Source: Opeltia flavorubescens (lineage: Eukaryota > Ascomycota > Lecanoromycetes > Teloschistales > Teloschistaceae). Taken from it: a DNA stretch of 64,000 bases. Made by a program: the position numbers and the translations under genes. The notes under the pieces were generated by a model, which did not search any database, was not told the origin of the DNA, and saw nothing but the letters and a program-made list of their open reading frames with translations. The stretch spans positions 2,095,471-2,159,470 of the forward strand of contig KE546966.1 in NCBI GenBank assembly GCA_000442125.1. Reading direction: 5' to 3'. This document shows positions 1-11,484 of the stretch, piece by piece; the first letter of the stretch is position 1, and every line of letters starts with the position of its first letter.

Positions 1-540
1 CAAAACCGGCTGGAACACGGGCAATACCTCGAAAAGCAGAATGTATCGCAGGATGAGGATCCTGCCGTGATCGCAGTTTATCAAATCTTACGAATTCCTA
101 AAGGGAAGAAGGACCTCCGGCCAATTCATTTCCCTCGTGCGGGCAGAGGAAAAGAATTACATATGACGTCCGGAGTGAGCATACATCAATACAAAAATGT
201 TTTGACCAGATCATATGATGCCATCAATGCAGGATGTCGTGTTGAAATGCATATCAAGCTCAGCAAGTTCGACCGCATGCCTGGAAGTGGGAAAACCTTT
301 GACGTCATATGGGCCGAAAACCCGCATCTCAGGCCCGACATAATACTGCAAGGAATGCCACGAGGTGCAAGTATGATGTACGGTCCATTTTATGATAAGA
401 AGAAGGACAATGTGGTCTGGGTCATGGCAAATGACCGAATGTGGAAAAAGGGGAGCGGAGCCACCGGGTATCATATTGCTCCTACAGCTGCCCCGAGCCA
501 TCCTGCAATGAAGATCCTCAAAAGTCTACCAGCGGTCTAA
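1..540 (+). CDS. 3' end of a hypothetical protein, truncated by the window edge
   Basis: The frame is open from the first base to TAA at 538-540, so this is the last 179 codons of a gene that starts outside the window. A GTG at 67 is only an internal codon and no methionine near the edge looks like a start. The visible part is basic and mixed in character, with the segment IHQYKNVLTRSYDAINAGCR and a C-terminal half rich in Gly, Met and Lys. I see no transmembrane segment and recognise no domain. Whether introns lie upstream cannot be seen. Function unknown; the call rests on the long open frame and protein-like composition only. Confidence 0.5.
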   Translation, partial: QNRLEHGQYLEKQNVSQDEDPAVIAVYQILRIPKGKKDLRPIHFPRAGRGKELHMTSGVSIHQYKNVLTRSYDAINAGCRVEMHIKLSKFDRMPGSGKTFDVIWAENPHLRPDIILQGMPRGASMMYGPFYDKKKDNVVWVMANDRMWKKGSGATGYHIAPTAAPSHPAMKILKSLPAV

Positions 541-1272
541 TGAGCAAGGTTCATTTGCCTAGGTATGATGAGCTGAGATCTTACAGATCTATATTTCATT
601 GGCAACGCAGATTCAAGCACGATACGGCTCGATTGCCGCCCCAATCGCCATTCGATGCTACAGGCTCAAACTATGGCATTGTCTCCTTCGCCATTGACAA
701 GATCTATATTTGCTACGTACAATTCTTGCAAATTGGAGAATGGGTATATCTCTCCCGATACATTTGAATCAATCTTGTCCTCTGTGGTCAAATGGGAGAG
801 GCTAAGTTCTACAAGGAGATCATAAACTGAGAACCAGTTTCCCAGTTGCTTTCTCTGGCCATGCACCAGAATATCGCCGATTAATTGCCATGAGTATTGG
901 GTGATTAGTCAGCGTCAGGGTCAGCAAAAGAAATCGCTGGCAGGCGTCGAAAACATTTAGCAAATTGAAAGTCTATCATAAAGTAAAATGAGATCTTTGA
1001 ACGTCTTGGAGATGACGATTCGCCGGCCGTCAAAGCTGTACTGGGAGCGTATCTTCGTGGCTGACTTTAGCCTTACCGTATTCGTACCCATGCAAACTCA
1101 ACTCGACCAATCATGAACTCCCAATTCTGCCCGACGTAAAATCACTGCTTCGTTTCCGTACTTCTCCATCCATCCGCAGCATCTAATTCGTGCAGTCTTG
1201 TCCGTTTCCCTAGCCATCACTGCTATCTTCACCATCCAACCTCCTTCTTCCGGTTCACATCCTTCAGTCATA
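541..1272. other. Intergenic region upstream of QCR6
   Basis: No convincing gene is seen. It holds the 3' flank of the preceding gene and the pyrimidine-rich 5' flank of QCR6 (about 1195-1270). Short open frames here lack protein-like composition. Confidence 0.55.
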
Positions 1273-1981
1273 ATGCCATTCTCCGACCTCTTCTCCGACC
1301 TCCTCTCCTCCCTCAGCTTCCAAGAAGTCCACGCCGAAGCTCCGCCAGCTGACGAAGATTCGGAAGATAAGAGTGAAGAGAGCGAGGAAGCAGAGGAAAA
1401 GAGTGAAGGAGGTGAAGAGGGGGAAGAGGAAGGAGGTGATGATGAAGGCGGGGAGGATGGCGGAGATGATGAGGAAGAAGAGGAGGAAGAGGAGGAGGAG
1501 CCGGAAGATATCAAGCCCAAGCTTGAGGAAGGTATGTCGATCATTTCAGTGGTCATTGTGGTCACTTTTGATGCTTGGGTCGAAGACGGCATTGTTTGAC
1601 TACCATCGAGTTCTAAGAACTCGTGAACGGATTTTTGGGACTGATCATTTGCTGACAATCTCTTCTTCCCTCTAGAATGTGCCAAATCCGCCCAATGCGC
1701 ACCATTGAAGCACCACTATGAAGCCTGCGCCGAACGCGTACAAAGACAACAGGAAGATGAGGACTACAAGGGGCCGAAGGAGGATTGCGTCGAAGAATGT
1801 ACGTATCACGGTCCCGTCCCCTACCCTTGGTCGGGAGGGCCAAATAGCTGGAGAACCAAATCAAACAAGAAGTTCGTTTTCGAATAAGAGCGGTAGCTAA
1901 CGCATGTCTTGCACAGTCTTCCATCTATCACATTGCGCCACACAATGTGCGGCTCCCAAGCTATTTCGGGCGCTGAAGTGA
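1273..1981 (+). CDS. qcr6: Ubiquinol-cytochrome c reductase hinge subunit (QCR6)
   Basis: This is the acidic hinge subunit of mitochondrial complex III, which lies on the intermembrane-space side and helps cytochrome c dock at cytochrome c1. There are three exons: 1273-1531, 1676-1798 and 1917-1981, with GTATGT and GTACGT donors and TAG/CAG acceptors. The product is 148 residues. Residues about 20-80 are almost all Glu, Asp and Gly. The C-terminal domain carries the paired cysteines of the family (ECAKSAQCAPLKHHYEACAE, then DCVEE and SHCATQC), which form two disulfides in known structures. The ATG at 1273 opens a short hydrophobic lead (MPFSDLFSDLLSSLSF). All three exons join in frame to a normal C-terminus (PKLFRALK). 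The antisense strand of exon 1 reads as poly-Ser, a shadow of the acidic repeats. Confidence 0.95.
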
Positions 1982-2711
1982 ATCAGCATCATGGGTCGGG
2001 TGGAGGGAGGAAGGTCCGGATTGAAAAAAAGTGAAAGGTTCCAGATGCCGACAACTATGTACATCAACTCCTACAAAGCACTCGAAAATTGCTGCATTTC
2101 TACGCGTGTGGTATCTGCGATCATCTTGCATCAGGCTTCTTCATTGTACATATGAAAAGAAGCAGATGTCGCTTCCAAAGCTGCCACTATTTTTTGGTGT
2201 TATGAGATCTTTGTCTGAAAGTACGCTCGCTCTTCGGCTTAAAGAGATCAATCCCCATAAATACTCAATCCATGGGTTATATCAAGGTTCATATGCTTAA
2301 GTATACTACCGTCACAAGTGACGAAAGATTGGGAATCTTCTTCCTCTTCATTATTGTCGCGACAAAGCTAGCCCTCCCTACCCTTCAGACCGCCGGCTGA
2401 CTGAGGTAGAGCTTTTGCGTCGCTGGTACGAGTACTACAGTCGGCAGCTGTTGGAGCTTCCTCCATTCTTACACAGCTTCCGGTGGATGAAAATCAAGAC
2501 ACAACGTCGTATTTTTTGCTCTTGTAGTGGGATCATTAACTTCTTCCTTATTAACATCTAATCAGTTCTAGATAGTCGTGCCAACGATGATCTCAAGAAG
2601 CTGTCCTTGGTTTTCAGAATCCCAGCACCATCCTGGGCTCTTATCATGCTGGATTAAACGTACTCTATATCAAATACGAAAGTGTAACGGTATTTTGAGA
2701 ATAAGGGTTTC
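1982..2711. other. Intergenic region between QCR6 and the membrane-protein relic
   Basis: No gene or RNA is recognised. The open frames are short and their translations do not look like proteins. Confidence 0.5.
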
Positions 2712-5666
2712 ATGGGAGAACAATGTCTGTGTCCAATCATTTCGTTAGCTGAGTATCAAATCGATGATCGTCCGCTACGGGACGAACCTTATTTGTAAGC
2801 GGGGCACGTACAAATAAGCCATTGCTGTCAAGACACCTTTGAGTACCCAATAGTCTCCCTGGACGACTTTCTACTTCCTCTCGGCTACAATGGATGATGC
2901 GATAACCTCTTGGGTATTCGAAACACCTTGGCACCGAATCTCGACTGGGCTCTCGAAGGACACAATGAGACGTTTGGTGCGGCTCCCACTCCTGGTTCCA
3001 CAGCCTATGGGGGCTGTGAAAGTCAGGCATAGGCGATTGGATTTGTTGCGGTCCAAGCTCACGATGTATCGTCATGATATACCAGGCGTTTTCCTTCTTT
3101 GGAAAGAGTTACAAATTTTTCTGCGGTTTTGATTACGAAGTCCATCTTTGAGCATTTAACAAAGTATCCCATGTACGAAGGCAGTCTTACAAACGTTAGC
3201 AGCAATCCTTGGAACACGGCTGAATTCAGCAATTATTACAGCTACGGCTACGGATATACAAGTATCAGCGAGTCACAATGGACATATAGTCTTCAAGATG
3301 CTCTGTCCGGAGTGGGTGGAGAAAATACACAAGGTGGATTCTCGTACTCACATAACCTCTATGCATTTTCGGATGCTTGCCTAGTTAGCAAGGGTGGCTC
3401 GGATTGCAAGTACGTCTATCTTCGTTTGGCTTGGTCCAAGCGATCTGTCTTTGCAGTATACACTATCTTGCTCCAACTTTTCCTCTACCGTAGAGTTACC
3501 TAGTCGCTTTGCTGACTTTTGATCCACTTTAGCGCGAGCTGTAATGACACGTTCGGTACCATGTTCGATTTTCTGCCAACTCTGCATAATTGCTATATAT
3601 TTGGGAATGTCACTACGAATATGACGGAAATCGACACCACATTCGCGTCAGCACTTCACTATCTGGACGATGGACAGAATGGGACAGCAACCCATGTGGG
3701 GCGAACTTTGGGATCGTGTCTTTGGAAATATTGCGAAACACTTTCAGACTGCAAAACATATATTACTGAAGCTTGGGGAGACATATCCCCAGATCGTATA
3801 TCATTTTGGACCAGAGATCATGAGAACTTTGCCATTGGGCCGACCCTGGTGACCCAGATATGCTCATCTATCCCAGCTAGGATCAGTTCGGATGTTGGTG
3901 GTATAGGTGTGAGCAAGAAATACCCACATCACCAGATCCGTTGCTAACGTTCAAGGAGATCTATGTCTCCTATTGGATCCAGACCGGCCTTGCAATACTA
4001 GGATTCAGCGGCACGGTTCTCCTGAAATGGATCTTCCCCAACATCTACATTGGAGTCCTGGCACTTCGCTATGGATTGACTAAGGCCAGAGCTAAAACCA
4101 AGCGAGTCAAGCATGTGGCGCAAAGACATCTTTCGAGGCTCGTCGCGTCTCTGACGGATTTCCATAAGTCTCAATGCTTCTTTATGCTCGCAACCAATAT
4201 TGCAGCCTTAGTCGTGATCAAAAAAGGGGGACTTGAACCACAGAGTCTGCAACAGATGTATAATACCTGGAGTTTCTTCAAAGTTGTGGCCATTAATGGT
4301 TTTCTTCCGATCACTTTCACTATGACTAATCTCTATGTCGTTGGTATTCTATCATGGTACATGATAGTGTTATCACTTCTCACAGTAGCCTTATCCATTG
4401 GCACATCCACTGCCGTCGGACGATTCAGCCCGAGCGAACAGGAAATGCAAAACCTCGCAAATATCGCGAAGTCAGGCGGGCCACAAGAGTGTGAATACAG
4501 ACAACCAGGGGTCTATTGCTTTAGTGGAATTAGTGACGGGGAATACACTGATACAAGTTATACCTTCTCAACGGTCGACGCCGACTCTTCTTCTATCCTC
4601 CGCTTTTGCTTGGTCGTCACAGTCCTCCTGCTCGGACACAAATTAAACCTTCATAATAAGGCTTCGATACAAAGACTTCGACATTTCATGATAGCACGAT
4701 TACTATCGTATTCTCAGATGTTATGGGTCTTCCTTTTAATCAGTCCTTGGCGTCGCATTATCACATGTATGCATTCAACCAGGCAGAAGACCACGTTACT
4801 GCACGTAACGCGCGTGCTTAAAGTCATGATTTCAATATGGAAACCTTCGGCACTTATCATGCTAGAAGCGTGGCTCAGAGCAGCAGCATTGTTGTGTCGA
4901 CAGAGTCGAGCATGGCAGCTATGTGCGACAGGATCAAATTTCATATACTCGAATGCTAAAGAGCGAATCAAAGCTCTCGGCTGGAGAGGCCTGGCTGCAC
5001 TAGCTTTCAGAACCGGAGTTTGTATTACCATTTTTACGTTCTACAGCAACGCGTTTGTGATGTTCCTTCATGATCTAGCCTGGTTTGCCAAAAACGATGT
5101 CTACAGCAAAACATGGAATTTCGGACAAGTAGTTGCAATTACTGTCTGGGCTCCGCCGATTTGCGAGTTCATTCATTTGGAGATACGTAAGCTTATCACA
5201 TGACTACGTATCGCCGTTGGCTTGGACCCCATCTGACTTTTATCCAGGCGGCATGCAACGAGGCTTCGATCACAGACTCATTCCTCCGTACAAAGTCTCC
5301 AGAAGCTCCGATGTCGACAACGATGTTAATAGAAAGGTTGACGCCATAGAGATGGAAAATCGCGGCAGCGTCGATTTAGAGCAAGGGAAAGGTCCATCGT
5401 GCGATGTCGGCTCCCTGCAAGCCCACCCAACAGGTCCTTCAGAAGACGATGATTCCATGACGAAAATATCTATGAGATCAAGCTACGAACAGGATGCTGA
5501 CAACGATCTACGTGATCTACCATCTGGAAGTCCGGCTATAATCATCCCGCTTAGAGACGAATTGCCCCATGAAGATGATGAGGAAATGCTTCTACCAGGA
5601 TTGAAGTTGATAGGTCGGGCTTCTACATTTCCGAGAGTCCCTTTCGGCAGGGCTACCTCGCCCTGA
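2712..5666 (+). pseudogene. Decayed multi-pass membrane-protein gene
   Basis: A long protein-like reading starts at ATG 2712 and continues through clean introns 3410-3532, 3909-3955 and 5187-5247 to TGA at 5664-5666. The first part reads smoothly in one frame (for example YPIVSLDDFLLPLGYNG and NLDWALEGHNETFGAAPTPG) but is cut by TAA 2796, TGA 2895, TAG 3030 and TGA 3075. From about 3080 to 4640 the frame is intact: a Tyr/Gly/Asn-rich, N-glycosylation-rich extracellular part (NVTTNMTEID), then several hydrophobic segments (TGLAILGFSGTVLL, VVGILSWYMIVLSLLTVALS). Near 4650-4680 the protein-like reading moves to another frame (FHDSTITIVFSDV, MYAFNQAEDHVTARN), meets TAA at 4819, and returns near 4950 (ALGWRGLAALAFRTGVCITI). 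I do not recognise the family beyond a fungal polytopic membrane protein. The alternative is a shorter live gene beginning near 3099 with an unresolved start. Confidence 0.6.
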
Positions 5667-6121
5667 TACTCAGATGTCGATAATATTCACGAATGTGGTA
5701 ATATAACCATCCTACTCTACGGACGCCGAGATCACGGATAGTTCCAAGCAAGATTATGTGGCAATTGGACCCCTTTTTTACGTCATTCAATACCATAGAA
5801 ATGAAATAGAACGACACATGAACAAAAGTACATATTCAGGTGCAATTCCCGGCTGATTATGGAAGTTGTCGCTAATTTGCAGGTGGTCAGATTTCGATGC
5901 ATTCTACATCCGACGGCCTGAACTTTCGTCATCCCATGGTAGCAGTCCATACATGCGACAAGAGCAATACGTCAACCTCGCGAAGAATTAAACGCGTCGC
6001 TAGTCCCATTGAATCGCTATAAACTCCGCATCTTTGACTCTCAGCTCATGATCACAAGGCGAACGCTCGCAAAGTCAGGATCATATTTATATCTCCGAAC
6101 CTAGCTATTGTTGCTCTCTCA
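5667..6121. other. Intergenic region
   Basis: 3' flank of the membrane-protein relic. Nothing else is recognised. Confidence 0.5.
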
Positions 6122-6526
6122 CTAGGCGGTCCACCCCATCCAGACAATATCCTCTGCTACGACTCCCGCTACGCCACTAAAAGACCGGATCTCGACTCCT
6201 GCATCTCCATCATAGCCCATCAGATTGTGACGCCACCCTTCGATAAAGGGCCTGTCGCCTTCTCCCACCGCCCGATGGGCGCAGACGGATACCTGGTTCC
6301 TCGTACCTGGCGGCACCAGCGTGGAAGCTTTGGAAGCTGTGCCATTACCATTGATATCCCGGAGCTGCCGTCTACTCGGATTGAACACGAAGTATCGAGT
6401 CTCGTTGAAGTGAAGAAGGCGGCGATTGAGCTTGTTGGAGCTTGTGTGGCTAAGAGGCCAAAGTTAGGGGGCTTCATAGTCATCGGTGATGATATGAAAC
6501 TGCAAGTGAGTATTGAAGGTGACTAA
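6122..6526 (+). CDS. Possible small secreted protein, last exon or fragment
   Basis: An open frame to TGA/TAA-bounded end at 6526 gives about 134 residues of protein-like sequence (NILCYDSRYATKRPD, CISIIAHQIVTPPFDKGPVAF, SCAITIDIPELPSTR, GGFIVIGDDMKLQVSIEG). The three Cys residues and the beta-strand-like pattern resemble small secreted proteins common in plant-associated fungi, a resemblance by eye only. The same frame just upstream reads NLAIVALSLGG, which could be the end of a signal peptide, but no ATG precedes it before a stop at 6035. 'CACTAG' at about 6120-6125 could be an acceptor. So the first exon is unfound, or the gene has lost its start. Confidence 0.4.
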   Translation, partial: LGGPPHPDNILCYDSRYATKRPDLDSCISIIAHQIVTPPFDKGPVAFSHRPMGADGYLVPRTWRHQRGSFGSCAITIDIPELPSTRIEHEVSSLVEVKKAAIELVGACVAKRPKLGGFIVIGDDMKLQVSIEGD

Positions 6527-7025
6527 ACGAGAGGGGAGAGGGCTCAAACGGGGACTTAGAGTGCAGCTTGGGAAGGAGGAATTGAGGCTTAGGATATCTG
6601 TGCTGGATAGAAAAAAAAGGAAGAAAAGAAAATCAACATCAAAGTCTCAGACGGTAATTTAAGATTGGAAATAATGATAATTCTACGATTCTATGACGGA
6701 AGCTGGAGCAAGAGGAAATCAGATAATGCCTAGAATTACTGCCATTGCAAATTTACAATTACGTGTATATACTCTCATTCAGACAAGCTCTGAGTCGAAT
6801 GATAAACGTCAGTGACTGTACCTAAATGGGATCAGCTCGGAAGGATCCTCGGATAGGGGTATAATAGGTGCCAAGAGATGCGTAAAATGAGCTGAAAGAC
6901 CACCGTGTGAATTCCGTAAAGTTGGTGTTCCTCTCGAGCGATCTACTTTCCTGCTCTTTTTAAATGAAAATTAAGTATGGCTCATACACGATTTTCTCCT
7001 AACAGCCCTGGATAGCACAATCTCT
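6527..7025. other. AT-richer intergenic region, promoter side of the MFS gene
   Basis: Purine-rich 6590-6640 and AT-rich 6650-6780 stretches. No gene is seen. The 3' half should hold the promoter of the transporter that starts at 7026. Confidence 0.5.
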
Positions 7026-8617
7026 ATGACGCGAACCTTAGCCGCAGAAGAGCAGCTGCACCTCCTCACTTACGACCTCGGCCCAATGACCGAGGGAACC
7101 GCAAGGAAGCTCAAAGCCTCGATGGAGGACGACTTCAGGCCTATTCCTAGTTCAGGACAAGACTCCTACATCAATGGCGTTCCAGAGGATCAGCAGGATG
7201 TGCAGACACCGCCGGTATACCGCGTCTACAAGCGGCGCTGGTTCGGTCTGATGCAGCTGGTCCTGATGAACATCATCGTGAGCTGGGACGTACGTTAACC
7301 TCGATACTCCTTTCTCACTCAATTGCTCCCACCGCTAACCAGTGATCCATTCAGTGGCTATCCTACTCCCCAGTCGCCAACACCGCCGCCGACTACTTCT
7401 CCACCACCCCCTCCATCATAAACTGGCTCAGCACCGCCTTCCTCTTCGCCTTCGTCGTCGCTTCCCCCCTCACAATCTACACCCTCCACAAAGGCGGCAC
7501 CCGCCTCGCCCTCATAACCTCCTCCCTCCTAATCCTCATCGGCAACTGGATCCGCTACGCCGGCACCCGCGCCTCCCCTCCCTCCTTCCCCGCCGTCATG
7601 CTCGGCCAGATCCTCATCGGTCTCGCCCAGCCTTTCGTCCTCAGCGCCCCAACCCACTACTCCTCCCTCTGGTTCTCCCCCCGTGGCCGTGTCTCCGCAA
7701 CCGCAATCGCTTCCCTCGCAAACCCTTTTGGCGGCGCCCTCGCACAACTCGTAAACCCCTTTCTCGCAACCAAGCCGGAGCAGATCCATCCTATGACACT
7801 TTACATAGCGCTCATTTCCTCCTTCGCTAGCATCCCCTCTTTATTCATCCCCGCCGCGCCTCCAACCCCTGTCTCCGCTTCCTCATCTCAGAAACCCCTA
7901 CCGCTGAAGAAGACCCTCCGCCTCTTGTCGCAAAATCAGAATTTCATCCTCCTCTTGATACCATTCGCAATCTACGTCGGTCTCTTCAACGCCATATCCT
8001 CCCTCCTAACCCAAATCCTCACCCCCTACGCCTTCTCGGAAGAAGAATCCGGTATCGCGGGCGCTCTTTTAATCCTCGTCGGTCTCTTAGCGGCAGCAAT
8101 CTCAAGCCCGATAATCGATAGATCAAAGAAATACCTCCCTCTCATCCGCGCCCTGGTCCCTGTCATCGCACTCTCCTACCTAGCATTTATATGGGCCCCC
8201 GGGACCCGCACGGTCGTTGCGCCGTACATAATTTCCGCGATTTTAGGCGCGGCGTCTTTTAGCCTTGTCCCCGTGGCGCTGGAGTGGGCGGTGGAGGTTA
8301 CGTGGCCGGCGGGGCCGGAGGCGAGTTCTACGATCTGTTGGACGGGGGGGCAATTACTTGGGGGGGTTTTCATCGTGGTAAGTGATGCGCTTAGGGAGGG
8401 GGAGGGGGGTAGGGATTGGCCGAAGGAGAGTATGTGGAGGGCGCTGGTGTTTATGGCTGTTATGGCTGCTGCGGCGGTGCCGTGTGCCGTGTTTTTGGGG
8501 AGGTGGGGGGATGGAGGGAGGGAGAGGAGGGGGGAGGTTGATAAAGGTGCTGTTATTGTTGGGGGTGGAGGTGGGAATGAAAGGGCGAGTGGAGAGACGG
8601 AGTGGAGAGGTGGATAA
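7026..8617 (+). CDS. FLVCR/SLC49-like major facilitator transporter
   Basis: A 12-helix major facilitator membrane transporter of 508 residues. Exon 1 (7026-7289) encodes a hydrophilic N-terminus ending VYKRRWFGLMQLVLMNIIVSWD, the first helix. Exon 2 (7355-8617) starts WLSYSPVANTAADYFS after a GTACGT..CAG intron. The motif LILIGNWIRYAGTRA and the LGQILIGLAQPFVLSAPTHY helix fit the FLVCR-type (SLC49) subfamily, whose animal members move haem, choline or ethanolamine; the substrate in fungi is not known. A loop near residues 265-285 is Pro/Ser-rich and separates the two six-helix halves. The coding strand is extremely C-rich up to about 8230 and G-rich from there to the stop. Family call firm, subfamily moderate. 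Confidence 0.88.
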
Positions 8618-9322
8618 GGGGAACGGGCGAGAAAGGAGAACAGAAAGTCTATCTGTGGTGGATGATGATTTGGCATCGCGTTTTCTTTTTTTTTAAGTGT
8701 TGTGATACCCCTTGTTTTGTCAAAATTCTTTGGATATGTTTGAGATATTTATAAGAGGAGGAGATCTCTTTGGGCGTTTTCCGGATTTCTTATGATGGAA
8801 GTGAATCCGCCGATGTTCCGTATATAAAACCTCTACCGAGAATATTCTTGGAAGGTGATTCACGATTCTTGGTCTCAGCAAGACGGATTGAATCGAACTT
8901 TTCAACTCACGGGTTAAAGGATCAAACAAATGGGAAGGAGGAGAAATGATTAAAGTCAGCGTTTCTCGAGTTCCTCTACATAAACCACATCATGCTTTCA
9001 AATTTTGAAAGAGGGTATGTTGCATTTTTAATGTCGTTCATTCTCTGTCTCTTTTCTTTTTGCACATGCAACTTTCTCCCGCAAATGACCACCCCCTGAG
9101 TATCGTACACACACCGTAGTAATCACCCTTTTCAATGCAAAGGCAAGAATGCAACGCTTTTCCCCTTTTCATCGAATATCTCTGAGACAGAATGCCACGG
9201 AGCGAAGAATGTACCACTGCGAAGAACCTTGAGCGCGTGATAAAAGCTACGACGCAATGCTGCACACTGGACCAATCCCTCTGACCAGAGGCTCAAATGC
9301 ACTAGACAAGCAAATGCCGGTC
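8618..9322. other. Intergenic region between convergent genes
   Basis: 3' flanks of the MFS gene (plus) and the guanylyltransferase gene (minus). No gene is seen. A T-run (8683-8694) follows the MFS stop. Confidence 0.55.
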
Positions 9323-10684
9323 TCACATAATAACCGTCGGTGCTACCAATCCCATTAGCCAAAAAAGCCCACCAGAACACCCCGAAAGAAGATGGAAAAC
9401 CACTTACAGTCAACATTCACTTTAATAGTCTTATGCGGCAAAATACTCCCCCCATTGACGTAAATCTCATCCCCAATCGTCACATCATCCCCCAACACAC
9501 TCACATTCTCCAACCTCGCCCATTTCCCAATGACGGAATTCCAGCCTACGATCGTGCTCTTCACCCACGCGTGATCTTTCACTTTACTCCCCGCCAGTAG
9601 CACCGTTCTCTGCAGCCTCACACCATCGCCAACGACGACATTAGGCCCGATGGTGACATTAGGACCGATGCGGCAGTTCTTGCCAATCTTGGCCGAAGGG
9701 TCGACGAGGACATTTCCACCATAAACGTAGGGATGGGAAGGCGGAGTGAGGAGTTTTGAATTCTTCTTCGTCAGGGAGGAGAGGTACAGACATGTCCCCG
9801 ATAGGAAATCCTTCGGCTGTCCAACATCCATCCAAAAGCCCTCCAGATCCATAGAATGCAGCTGCCCAGCCTTACATATCGCCGGAAAAGTCTCCTGCTC
9901 GATGCTCGTCGGCCTTAGATCAATCCTCTCCAGCACACTAGGATTCAGTATATAAATCCCCGCATTAATCCTATTCCCCACGAACTCGACCGGTTTTTCG
10001 ACAAAGCGGTCGATGCGCGAGGCGTGGTTGGGTTTGTGCACCACGACGCCGTATTTCGAGGGTTCTTCGACTTTTGTGACGATGATGGTTCCCTCGTCGC
10101 CGTGGGCGCGGTGGAAGTCGGCGAGTTGGCCGAAGGGGTAGTCGCAGATTACGTCCGAGTTGAGGACGAAGAAGGGGGAGGGGTCTTTACCGAGGGTCTT
10201 TTCGGCGAGTTTTAGGGGGCCGGCGGTGCCGAGGGGTTCGGTCTCGACGGAGAATTCGATGTTGACGTTGTATTTTTCTGAGTACTGTGGGAGGTAGAAG
10301 TCAGAATGGTAAAAGCAATGGATTCTTTGAATATGGGGAGGTATTACCTCTTTCAGAGCTTTTTCCATGATATCTGGTCGGTAATTGACGGCGAGGACAA
10401 TGTCAGTGACACCAGCAGCGGCGAGAGCTTCGACTTGGTGAAGAATCATAGGCCGATTGGCGAACTCAACCAATGGCTTGGGAAGAGTGAGGGTCTGACG
10501 AGGGTCAAAGATTTGTTCGAAACAGATTGATTGTAGACTTCGTAGGCGACAGCCATTCTACAGCGCAGAGAGGATCGTACCAGAGGTCGCAAACGGGTGC
10601 CATAGCCACCGACAAGAATGAGAGCTGTTTCGGTCGTCAGTCTATGTAGGATTAATGGTGACTGAGCTGTGACATACCTTTCAT
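9323..10684 (-). CDS. mpg1: Mannose-1-phosphate guanylyltransferase (GDP-mannose pyrophosphorylase)
   Basis: Makes GDP-mannose from mannose-1-phosphate and GTP in the cytosol, feeding protein glycosylation, GPI anchors and mannan. Five exons on the minus strand: 10678-10684, 10581-10624, 10348-10494, 9408-10284 and 9323-9342, giving 364 residues, the usual length. The nucleotide-binding signature [14 protein letters not shown] is at residues 4-17, then [14 protein letters not shown], the metal-binding [13 protein letters not shown] and the sugar-site FVEKP. The C-terminal left-handed beta helix shows hexapeptide repeats ([20 protein letters not shown]). Only seven coding bases (ATGAAAG) lie in exon 1 and only six codons (with the family's VIIM ending and TGA) lie in the last exon, so a simple ORF scan misses both ends. 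Splice sites: GTATGT, GTACGA, GTAATA and GTAAGT donors. Confidence 0.96.
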
Positions 10685-11484
10685 ACCGAAACCCGGTCAA
10701 GTATAGGAATATGTAACGATTCCGATGGAGCACAGCTCCTAATTCTAAGACGAACTTTCGAGACTCGAACGCGCGCACAAATATTATTCGCGGGCGGTAC
10801 AAACGAGTGACAAGTGGAGTTGTTCAATTATTCGAAAGACTTTCAGTGTAGGTTTGTAAAGTGGACAGGTATGCTTTAAAGAACCTCCAACAACTCCAAC
10901 AAGGAAATCTTCAGCAGATGTAACTTCGAAGTGGCACTTGTATCCCCAATAAATTTAAGCTCATGCGCTAGAACGCGGAAGGCATTGGGATCGCCGCCGC
11001 AGGGGGTAAACAGGACAAGCAGGGGTGCAGGGGTCTCTCTTTGGCTATGGCATGGCGTTGTGGCGTCGTGATGTTAACGTTCCATCGAAAGTGGTCATCC
11101 GGACACGAGTACAGAAATAGCATGAGAATAATGCCGATACATCGACAAATACTAGAAAAACTGCATGGGCTGATTTCTCGCCAATAGATTCGACTAGGCT
11201 TTCGATATGTCCTGTCATCGTCCGAAACAGCATTCACATCCCACGTACAATGTCATACTCGCATACGCGTGTACTTGCAGAACATGCAAGCAGATGATGT
11301 GCTCGAAACAGAGTGAATAGGCCATTGCCCGAGAGGCCTCAATATCTTCGCCGGCTAAACTCGGAGGGGGTATCTTTGCAACCATAGACCATCCCAGAAC
11401 ACCATCCAATGCATCCTTCTATTATTCGCTAAACGCATATCATTGGAATTGAAGCGTGCTCCTGACCCAAGAAAACCTCCCACA
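10685..11484. other. Intergenic region between the guanylyltransferase and BRAP2-like genes
   Basis: Promoter of the guanylyltransferase (near 10685-10900) and 3' flank of the BRAP2-like gene. No gene is recognised. Confidence 0.55.

Noticed and set aside
1098-1685. 195-codon minus-strand ORF rich in Ser and Pro
   Set aside because: It is the antisense shadow of the Glu/Asp repeats of QCR6, whose splicing and Cys motifs are clear.
7342-8676. Arg/Pro/His-rich and antisense ORFs over the MFS gene
   Set aside because: They result from the extreme strand skew of exon 2; only the transporter frame shows helices and family motifs.
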